From NCBI GenBank assembly GCA_021205255.1, contig JAJPXW010000387.1, forward strand, positions 1 through 6,812: a stretch of 6,812 nucleotides of DNA. The letters run 5' to 3'. The notes under the pieces are model-generated. The model made no database searches and had not been told where the DNA came from. It saw only the letters and a list, made by a program, of their open reading frames with translations. Shown in pieces: positions 1 to 6,400 of this stretch. The stretch comes from Burkholderiales bacterium. GTDB taxonomy: Bacteria; Pseudomonadota; Gammaproteobacteria; Burkholderiales; Burkholderiaceae_F. The position numbers and the translations under genes are program-made. Numbering within the stretch: position 1 is the stretch's first letter; each line of letters begins with the position of its first letter.

Positions 1-2
1 GT

Positions 3-221
3 TTACGTTTGGCTCAGCGGATTTCTCCGGAATTGGCTTCCGGTAATGCTAACCTGTTTGATTAAGATTTACTGCCGCATCCCGGTAATTTACAGTGCCT
101 TCATCTGATATCTTTGGCAGATAAAGATGTGCCTCCGACAGGAACAGTCCATGAAGTCGATAATTGTGTTTCGATTTGTAAATTAGCTATCGAATTCATA
201 GAAAAAACAAATAACGAATAA
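3..221 (+). pseudogene. 3' end of an unrecognised reading frame, interrupted by one in-frame TAA
   Basis: The frame beginning at position 3 enters from outside the window. It reads about 20 codons (ending ...GNANLFD), meets TAA at 63-65, then stays open in the same frame for 51 more codons (DLLPHPGN... to ...EFIEKTNNE) up to TAA at 219-221. The second part has ordinary protein-like composition and no in-frame ATG; only weak TTG (114) and GTG (129) codons could start it. A single nonsense change (for example TAT/TAC or CAA to TAA) or a sequencing error in one gene would explain this. Alternatively a real gene ends at 65 and the rest is open by chance, which is quite possible over 51 codons. 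I do not recognise the family. The last roughly 20 residues look like an amphipathic helix. Function cannot be assigned. Confidence 0.35.
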
Positions 222-244
222 AACATTTTGCTCATATTGGGGGT

Positions 245-263
245 TATGCTACAGTGCTAAAAG
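245..263 (+). promoter_or_regulatory. Possible promoter -10 region for the peroxidase gene
   Basis: Two weak -10-like stretches lie in the 87-bp leader: TATGCT at 245-250, and TGCTAAAAG at 255-263, which resembles an extended -10 (TG-N-TAAAAG). Neither has a convincing -35 at 16-18 bp, so an activator-dependent promoter is possible. Peroxidases of this family are often under oxygen- or peroxide-responsive control (FNR, OxyR), but I see no clear FNR box (TTGAT-N4-ATCAA). Confidence 0.2.
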
Positions 264-277
264 ATGCTAAAAGCATC
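263..277. repeat. Short palindrome inside a 10-bp tandem repeat upstream of the peroxidase gene
   Basis: GATGC (263-267) and GCATC (273-277) are perfect inverted arms around a TAAAA spacer. They overlap a direct repeat, TGCTAAAAG, at 255-263 and 265-273 (10-bp period, about one helical turn). The element ends 20 bp before the Shine-Dalgarno. It could be a small operator or a leader hairpin. No known regulator site is recognised, and a 5-bp arm can occur by chance. Confidence 0.3.
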
Positions 278-297
278 CGAACCTTTCTATCACTAAA

Positions 298-301
298 GGA
301 G
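298..301 (+). promoter_or_regulatory. Shine-Dalgarno GGAG for the peroxidase gene
   Basis: The sequence TAAAGGAGAT (294-303) contains GGAG seven bases before the ATG at 309. It supports that start, which also gives a complete signal peptide. Confidence 0.8.
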
Positions 302-308
302 ATCCCCT

Positions 309-1340
309 ATGTCCCTTAAATCCAAAACCATCGTGTTTGGTGCGCTAATCTCCATGGGTCTAGCAGGCACTATTGGTTTTGCGGCTTCGAACAACAGCAT
401 TTTCAAGCCAGTTGAGCCAGTTGTTGTTAACGAACAAATGAAACCAATAGTAGAACTTGGCAAGATGCTTTGGTTTGACCCACGCCTTTCACGTTCTGGT
501 TTTATTTCATGCAATAGCTGCCATAACCTTTCCACTGGCGGCGTTGACAACTTAAAGACCTCTGTTGGTGACTATTGGGCACAAGGTCCTATCAATTCTC
601 CAACCGTGTTGAATGCTGAACATCAGATCGCACAGTTCTGGGATGGCCGTGCTAAAGACTTGAAAGAACAGGCTGGTGGTCCAATCGAAAATCCACTTGA
701 AATGGCTAGCTCTCACGAGATTGCAGTTAACGTTATCGACTCAATCCCTGGCTACAAGCCATATTTCAAGAAAGCTTTCGGTACTGATAAAGTCACTATC
801 GAAGAAATCACAGAAGCTATTGCAGCTTTTGAACACACTCTAGTCACCCCAAATTCGCCATTCGATAAATACCTGAAAGGCGATGAGAAAGCTCTTACCG
901 ATCAGGAAAAGAAAGGTCTTGAACTCTTCAAGACCAGTGGTTGCATCATGTGCCACAACGGTCCGCTCCTTGGTGGAAATTCCTTCCAGAAGATGGGTGT
1001 TGTTAGACCATATGAAACCACTAATACTGCTCAAGGCGTAGCTGGCATTAGCAAGAAAGACCAAGATCGCATGAACTTTAAGGTTCCAACCCTGCGTAAC
1101 GTCGAACTAACCTATCCGTATTTCCATGACGGCGAAGCTGGCAACCTTGCTACAGCTGTTCGTATTATGGGTGAACTGCAGCTTGGTAGAACTTATACCA
1201 AGGAAGAAATTGCCGATATCGTTGCTTGGTTGAAGACGTTAACAGGCGAGCTTCCAGAGATCGTCATCCCAACACTTCCAGTATCCGTGGATGCCACTCC
1301 TGAGTTCAATCCTTGGGCACCAAAGAAAGATAAGGAATAA
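309..1340 (+). CDS. ccpA: Di-heme cytochrome c peroxidase (bacterial CcpA/CcP family), periplasmic
   Basis: Reduces H2O2 to water in the periplasm with electrons from small c-type cytochromes or cupredoxins. The 343 residues are normal for the family. Residues 1-26 form a Sec signal peptide: Lys at 4 and 6, a hydrophobic core 8-26, likely cleavage near 25-27. Two CxxCH heme sites are present: CNSCH 68-72 (peroxidatic heme) and CIMCH 212-216 (electron-transfer heme). By alignment from memory to the Pseudomonas enzyme, Trp111 in FWDGR is the inter-heme Trp94, Gln121 and Glu131 are the catalytic Gln104/Glu114, and Asn96, Thr268 and Pro270 are calcium ligands. Met287 in IMGELQLG is the axial ligand of the electron-transfer heme, which argues against MauG. 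The oddity is Asp88 (codon 570-572, in SVGDYW) where the distal ligand His71 should be. Monocistronic by layout, with a convergent neighbour downstream. Family assignment is firm; the symbol is by analogy. Confidence 0.95.
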   Translation: MSLKSKTIVFGALISMGLAGTIGFAASNNSIFKPVEPVVVNEQMKPIVELGKMLWFDPRLSRSGFISCNSCHNLSTGGVDNLKTSVGDYWAQGPINSPTVLNAEHQIAQFWDGRAKDLKEQAGGPIENPLEMASSHEIAVNVIDSIPGYKPYFKKAFGTDKVTIEEITEAIAAFEHTLVTPNSPFDKYLKGDEKALTDQEKKGLELFKTSGCIMCHNGPLLGGNSFQKMGVVRPYETTNTAQGVAGISKKDQDRMNFKVPTLRNVELTYPYFHDGEAGNLATAVRIMGELQLGRTYTKEEIADIVAWLKTLTGELPEIVIPTLPVSVDATPEFNPWAPKKDKE

Positions 1341-1350
1341 AATAACTTTC

Positions 1351-1415
1351 TAGGAGACTGGCTTGGACTAGTGGTCGACTCTAGCTCACCATTGTTCCCT
1401 TCTAGTCTCTTCCTA
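1351..1415 (+). repeat. Imperfect inverted repeat downstream of the peroxidase stop
   Basis: TAGGAGACT (1351-1359) can pair with AGTCTC-TTC-CTA (1404-1415) if the three bases TTC bulge out. This encloses about 44 bases that contain smaller palindromes (ACTAGT, GTCGAC). It may be a secondary 3'-UTR structure ahead of the main hairpin. No coding potential is evident in 1341-1457. Confidence 0.25.
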
Positions 1416-1418
1416 AAT

Positions 1419-1444
1419 CGAAGCCCCGAGCAATCGGGGCTTCG
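1419..1444. terminator. Perfect 11-bp stem with GCAA tetraloop, shared convergent terminator candidate
   Basis: CGAAGCCCCGA (1419-1429) pairs perfectly with TCGGGGCTTCG (1434-1444) around GCAA, a GNRA-type loop on the plus-strand transcript. It lies 13 bp past the thioesterase stop on the minus strand and 78 bp past the peroxidase stop on the plus strand, so it can serve both converging units. A strong U-tract is missing on either side: TCGTTG follows on plus, ATTTAGG on minus. It may therefore be a weak intrinsic terminator or a 3'-end stabilising hairpin. Confidence 0.75.
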
Positions 1445-1457
1445 TCGTTGATGCAGT

Positions 1458-1925
1458 CTATAAATTCTCACGGCTGAATTCATGAATATGAATCTTTAGA
1501 CCGAGAAGTTCAGGATCATTGGACGGAACTTCAGGAAATATTTCCCTCACTTCAGGAAACACGGGAATCGCTCTTCCTGTGTGCGTGTCGATAAAAGCCC
1601 AGTCAGTAGCTGCTTTCATGCATGTCTTGCCATTTCGCATTAGCTGAAATCGCCTTAAAGCACTTCGTTCTGCCATTTCTGCACACCACGTATACATAGT
1701 GAGCTCTTCGCCTAAAAATGTCGGCCGAATATATTGCACCCAGTGCTGCTTTGTAATGAAAGCACCACCTTTCTCAAAGTATTTTTCAGTAGGCCAGCCT
1801 ACTGCCCCTGAATGTGCAAGTGCAGCCTCTTCCATCCATCTAAGGTAGACCTTGTTATTGGTATGCCCCATCACGTCAATGCAACTCTCATCGACTTTGA
1901 TGGGATACGCAAATATCCTGATCAT
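1458..1925 (-). CDS. Acyl-CoA thioesterase, 4HBT hotdog-fold (YbgC/FadM-like)
   Basis: Probably hydrolyses acyl-CoA or a related thioester in the cytoplasm. The 155-residue length is typical of single-hotdog 4HBT proteins, which act as dimers or tetramers. The N-terminal family signature is clear: Asp17 in IDVMGHTNN with His21, Asn23, Asn24 and Tyr27 (DxxGHxNNxxYxxW), Asp17 being the expected catalytic acid. A later strand, ...MKAATDWAFIDTHTGRAIPVF, matches the usual 'W-x-F-x-D-x-x-T-G-R' region. The start at 1925 is supported by AGGAAG seven bases upstream. It is the last gene of the gltB-gltD unit, 11 bp after gltD, with the hairpin at 1419-1444 just past its stop. The substrate cannot be told from the sequence: long-chain acyl-CoA, 4-hydroxybenzoyl-CoA-like and short-chain acyl-CoA enzymes share this signature. 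Family is certain; role is inferred. Confidence 0.88.
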   Translation of the reverse strand: MIRIFAYPIKVDESCIDVMGHTNNKVYLRWMEEAALAHSGAVGWPTEKYFEKGGAFITKQHWVQYIRPTFLGEELTMYTWCAEMAERSALRRFQLMRNGKTCMKAATDWAFIDTHTGRAIPVFPEVREIFPEVPSNDPELLGLKIHIHEFSRENL

Positions 1926-1932
1926 TTCGAAT

Positions 1933-1939
1933 CTTCCTA
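1933..1939 (-). promoter_or_regulatory. Shine-Dalgarno overlapping the gltD stop codon
   Basis: On the minus strand TAGGAAG contains both the gltD stop (TAG, 1939-1937) and an AGGAAG ribosome site, 7 nt before the thioesterase ATG. This suggests translational coupling and fixes the thioesterase start. Confidence 0.7.
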
Positions 1940-3418
1940 TTTTTCTTTAGTAGATTCTAAATACTCATCGACTGTTTCTGCACAACGTCTTCCTTCGGAA
2001 AGAGCCCAAACGACTAAACTCTGACCACGTCGACAATCGCCAGCCGCAAAAACTCCAGGCACGCTAGTTGCGAAATTATTACCAGTGTCGTAATTAGCTT
2101 TTGCGTTTCCTCTTCCATCCTTTTCGACACCAAATGCATCTAGCACTTTATTATTTGGATGGGCGAAACCCATAGCAAGAATAACTAGATCGGCATCAAT
2201 AGTGAAATCCGACCCCTTAATTTCTTCGAATTTAATTCGTCCAGTAAGGGGATCAGGATTCCATTTCAATCTTACTGCCTTGACTCCACAGACATTGCCT
2301 TGACCATCGTCAACGAATTCTTTTGAAGAAATAGCCCAGTCCCGTTCTCCACCTTCTTCTTGGGATGTGGAGGTACGAAGACTCTTTGGCCACTGTGGCC
2401 AAACTTTCACCTTGTTATAAGTTTCAGGCGGCTTAGGTCCGAGGTCTATCTGCAAGACACTTTTAGCGCCTTGGCGCAATGCTGTACCGAGGCAGTCACT
2501 TCCGGTATCTCCACCTCCAATTATTAGAACTTTTTTGTCTTTGGCTGAGATTTCTCCTTCAATGGGAAGATCAGCATTGATCCGGTTTTGACGAGGAAGA
2601 TATTCCATAGCAAAACAAACACCATTGAGATTTCTTCCAGGAACTTTTAGGTCTCTTGGTTCTTCCGAACCAATAGTCAGAACCACTGCATCGAAATTTT
2701 TTTTCAGGTCATCAGCAGAAACGAGCTTTTCTGCATCTGACCAAATGCCTGAAGGATGTTCTTCGACTGCAACATTCGTATTGCATTCAAATTTAACTCC
2801 TTCGGCTTTTAATTGATCAATTCTTCTATCAAGAACAGCTTTATCAAGCTTGAAGTCAGGAATACCAAAACGTAGCAATCCTCCTGGACGAGAATTCTTT
2901 TCGAAGACTGTAACAGCGTATCCTTTTCTCGCAAGCTGCTGGGCACAAGCTAGACCTGAAGGGCCACTTCCAACTATTGCAATAGATTTCTCTTTTCTAT
3001 CACGGGAAATCTTAGGTTTAACCCATCCCTTATTCCACGCGTGTGTGATGATCGCCCGCTCAACGGATTTAACTCCCATTGCAGTTGCCGTGTAGTTCAG
3101 GATGCAGCCATTCTCACAGAGCGCTGGACATATACGGGACGTAAATTCCGGGAAATTATTAGTCGAAGACAGAACTTCGTAGGCTGTTTCCCAGTCTCCG
3201 TTATAGATGTAATCATTGAATTCCGGGGCAATGTTATGCAAAGGACAACTGAAAGTGCAGAATGGCGTGCCGCAATCCATGCATCGGGCTGCTTGTTGTC
3301 TAGCTTCTTCACTTTCCAAAGGAGAAATAAATTCGTTGAAATGCGTCAAGCGCACTTCCACTGGCTCATGCTTTTGCTCAAGCCTTTGGTATTCCATAAA
3401 TCCTGTGGGCTTACCCAT
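1937..3418 (-). CDS. gltD: Glutamate synthase (NADPH) small (beta) subunit
   Basis: The electron-input subunit of GOGAT: it takes hydride from NADPH onto FAD and passes electrons through Fe-S clusters to GltB. The 493 residues match the family. An N-terminal Fe-S domain has Cys46, Cys49, Cys54, Cys58 (CMDCGTPFCTFSCP) and Cys97, Cys101, Cys105 (CPALCENGC), the Cx3Cx3C form of the second cluster. The FAD Rossmann motif is GSGPSG at 150-155 with the ribose-binding Glu173 after it. The NADPH Rossmann motif is GGGDTG at 301-306. The C-terminal FAD motif is around AAGDCRRGQSLVVWA at 458-472. The ATG at 3418 has a strong Shine-Dalgarno and begins with MGKPTGFMEYQR, a usual GltD opening. It lies 12 bp after gltB and 11 bp before the thioesterase. 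GltD-like domains also occur in PreT/PreA and other oxidoreductases, but adjacency to gltB settles the assignment. Confidence 0.97.
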   Translation of the reverse strand: MGKPTGFMEYQRLEQKHEPVEVRLTHFNEFISPLESEEARQQAARCMDCGTPFCTFSCPLHNIAPEFNDYIYNGDWETAYEVLSSTNNFPEFTSRICPALCENGCILNYTATAMGVKSVERAIITHAWNKGWVKPKISRDRKEKSIAIVGSGPSGLACAQQLARKGYAVTVFEKNSRPGGLLRFGIPDFKLDKAVLDRRIDQLKAEGVKFECNTNVAVEEHPSGIWSDAEKLVSADDLKKNFDAVVLTIGSEEPRDLKVPGRNLNGVCFAMEYLPRQNRINADLPIEGEISAKDKKVLIIGGGDTGSDCLGTALRQGAKSVLQIDLGPKPPETYNKVKVWPQWPKSLRTSTSQEEGGERDWAISSKEFVDDGQGNVCGVKAVRLKWNPDPLTGRIKFEEIKGSDFTIDADLVILAMGFAHPNNKVLDAFGVEKDGRGNAKANYDTGNNFATSVPGVFAAGDCRRGQSLVVWALSEGRRCAETVDEYLESTKEK

Positions 3419-3426
3419 AATTTATT

Positions 3427-3433
3427 CTCCTTA
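3427..3433 (-). promoter_or_regulatory. Shine-Dalgarno overlapping the gltB stop codon
   Basis: On the minus strand TAAGGAG joins the gltB stop (TAA, 3433-3431) to a near-consensus ribosome site, 8 nt before the gltD ATG. This arrangement favours re-initiation by ribosomes finishing gltB and would help keep the two subunits near equal amounts. Confidence 0.8.
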
Positions 3434-6400
3434 TGCGGACTTAGCAGCGCCTCTGAGAAGAGCCTGCTTATATTCGTTTGGAAATACTTTAATGAACTTG
3501 GGTCGACAATTCTTCCAATTATCAAGAATGTCTCGAGCGCAGGTACTACCTGTATAACGGAAATGTTTTTCGACAAGATCAAGAACTATTTCTTCATCAG
3601 TTCTACCTAGATGCCAGGTATCTGGATTGCCTTCTGCTTCTTGTTCGGAAGATTCGACCAATGGACTAAGTTCAACGCTACCAAGGTTGCAATGCGCTTT
3701 AAATGTACCGTCTACGTCATAGACGTAAGCTACGCCGCCAGACATGCCGGCCGCAAAGTTCCTGCCAACTTTGCCAAGAACCACGACTGTCCCACCAGTC
3801 ATATATTCGCATCCATGGTCACCAGTCCCCTCCACTACTGCTGTAGCGCCAGAAAGTCTTACTCCAAATCTCTCTCCAGCTACACCGTTAAAGAATGCCT
3901 CACCACTAGTGGCTCCATACATCACAGTGTTACCGGCAATAATGTTTTCATTACCTTTGCCCCGGAAATCAGTTGGACAACGAACAATTAATCTTGCTCC
4001 AGATAAGCCTTTACCGACATAGTCGTTAGCTTCGCCCACTAGATCTAAAGTTAATCCTTTAACTCCAAATGCCCCAAAAGACTGGCCTGCGGTGCCTTGC
4101 AACTGAATATGAATGGAGTCTTCAGGGAGTCCTTCTCCGCCATGGTGGCGCACGATTTCAGATGAAATCTTAGTGCCTACAGCTCTATTGATATTGCGAA
4201 CTTTAGTAAGGAAGCTAACCCTCTCTCCAGTCTCAATAGCTGGCATGCACTGGTTGAGAATTTGATAATCCAATTCTTTTTGCAAATCGTGGACCTGTTT
4301 AGTACTGTGACGTCTTTCGCTAGGGTCTTTTACTTCAGGTTGATAAAGAACTCTGGCAAGGTCAACTTTTCCACATTTCTTAGGATGCATATCTTTCTGC
4401 TGAAGAAGATCAGTGCGTCCAACTAAGTCTTCAAATTTCCGAATGCCTAGACTAGCCATGATTTCACGAACTTCCTCTGCAACAAAGAAGAAGTAATTTA
4501 TTACGTGTTCTGGCTGCCCTTTAAATCTCTTTCTGAGTTCTGGATTCTGTGTTGCAATTCCAACTGGACATGTATTGAGATGGCATTTGCGCATCATCAT
4601 GCAACCGGCTGCTACTAAAGGAGCAGTAGCAAAGCCAAATTCATCGGCGCCGAGTAAAGCACCTATGACCACATCTCTACCAGTTTTAATTTGACCATCG
4701 ACTTGAACTCTAATTCTGTCCCTTAGATTATTAATCACTAGTGTCTGTTGGGTTTCCGATAGACCTTGCTCCCAAGGAGTCCCGGCAAACTTTATGGAAG
4801 AGAGCGGAGCTGCACCAGTACCCCCATCGTGACCCGAGATCACGAGATGGTCAGCTTTTGCTTTTGCAACGCCAGCTGCAACTGTTCCGACACCTTGTTC
4901 ACTGACTAGCTTCACACTGATATCAGCTTTGTCGTTAGACATCTTGAGATCTCGAATAAGTTGGGCTAAGTCCTCAATGGAATAAATATCATGATGCGGT
5001 GGTGGCGAAATTAATCCAACGCCTGGAACTGAATATCGAAGTTGTGCGATGTATTCGCTAACTTTATGGCCTGGGAGTTGGCCGCCTTCTCCTGGCTTAG
5101 CGCCTTGACTCATCTTGATCTGAATTTGATCGGCTGAAGAAAGATATTCCGCCGTTACGCCAAAACGACCACTAGCGACTTGCTTGATCTTTGAACGTAG
5201 TGAGTCTCCTGGTTTCAATGGGATATCAACTTCTACTCTGCCTTCGCCCAATATGGATTTAAGAGTGTCTCCTTGTTTTACTGGGGAATGTCCGAGCTTT
5301 ATCTCCTCTCTATATCGTTGAGGGTCTTCTCCGCCTTCCCCAGTATTACTCATTCCTCCAATTCGGTTCATTGCTACTGCTAAAACTGAATGGGCTTCTG
5401 TTGAAATAGCACCCATCGACATAGCACCTGTAGCAAACCTCTTAACAATTTCAGAAGCGGGTTCGACTTCTTCTAGAGAAATGGCCTTACTTGGATCAAC
5501 CTTGAATTCCATCAAACCTCTAAGAGTCATTTGGCGTTCGCTTTGGTCATTTATGATTTGGGCATACTCTTTATAGGTTTGATATGAATGCTCACGAGTG
5601 GCTCTGTGAAGCTTATAGACCGCTTCCGGAGTCCACATATGTTCTTCACCCTTAGCTCGCCATGCATATTCTCCATCACTAGGTAGGGCTTTTCTTGTGG
5701 CTTCTTCTTTTGAAAATGCATTGGCATGGAGGTCGCATGCCTCTTGCATTACATCAAAGATATTTAATCCACCTGTCTTGCAGCTTGTACCGGGGAAATA
5801 ACGATCTACAAATTGCTTGTCTAAGCCAAGAGCTTCAAAAATTTGGGCCCCACGGTAGCTCATATAGGTAGAGATGCCCATTTTGCTCATGACTTTCTTA
5901 AAAGTCTTTCCAATGGCCTGGACGTAATTGCTGATGGCTTTTTCCGCACCAAGCTCTGTACCTTTATAGAGATGCTCGATTGTTTCTAGTGCAAGGTAGG
6001 GATAGATGGCTTCTGCGCCATAAGCCGCTAGAACAGCCATATGGTGAGTCTGCATAGCGCTACCAGTCTCCACAATAAGGCCAGTGCTCATGCGCAGACC
6101 TGTCCTTATGAGATGCTGGTGAACTGCACTTAAGGCCAATGGAGCTGGAATAGCTACACGATCCTTATCCATTCTTCTGTCGCTAAGAATAATAATGTTG
6201 TAGCCATCTCTGACAGCATCGGCTGCTCTTGCGCAGATGGATGCCAATCTTGCCTCAACGCCCTCTGATCCCCAGTCAGCTCGGTACGTGATATCTAATT
6301 CATAAGACTTGAATTTACCGTTGGTGTACTGTTCAATCCTCCTCATCTTGGCCATTTCTTTTTGAGTAAGGATTGGTTGTGTAAGTTCTAGCCTTAGCGG

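Noticed and set aside
222..245. FNR or OxyR binding site upstream of the peroxidase gene
   Set aside because: No TTGAT-N4-ATCAA or OxyR-like spaced motif could be read with acceptable matches.
309..1340. MauG-type enzyme instead of a cytochrome c peroxidase
   Set aside because: MauG has Tyr as the axial ligand of the second heme. Here the Met in IMGELQLG and the Gln/Glu catalytic pair of peroxidases are kept.
1368..1384. Clustered restriction-type palindromes (ACTAGT, GTCGAC, then CTCTAG) resembling a cloning polylinker
   Set aside because: The flanking sequence is continuous genomic context and no known vector sequence is recognised; chance is the simpler explanation.
840..1483. Minus-strand open frames of 74 and 96 codons under and beyond the peroxidase gene
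   Set aside because: They overlap the well-conserved peroxidase frame or run through the terminator hairpin, and show no motif.
3041..3610. A 189-codon open frame on the plus strand across the gltB-gltD junction
   Set aside because: It is antisense to two well-supported genes, its translation resembles no known family, and it has no convincing ribosome site. It is a shadow frame.
3611..4022. Plus-strand open frames of 92 and 126 codons
   Set aside because: They lie opposite the conserved glycine-rich C-terminal domain of gltB, and their composition is explained by the reverse complement of that gene.
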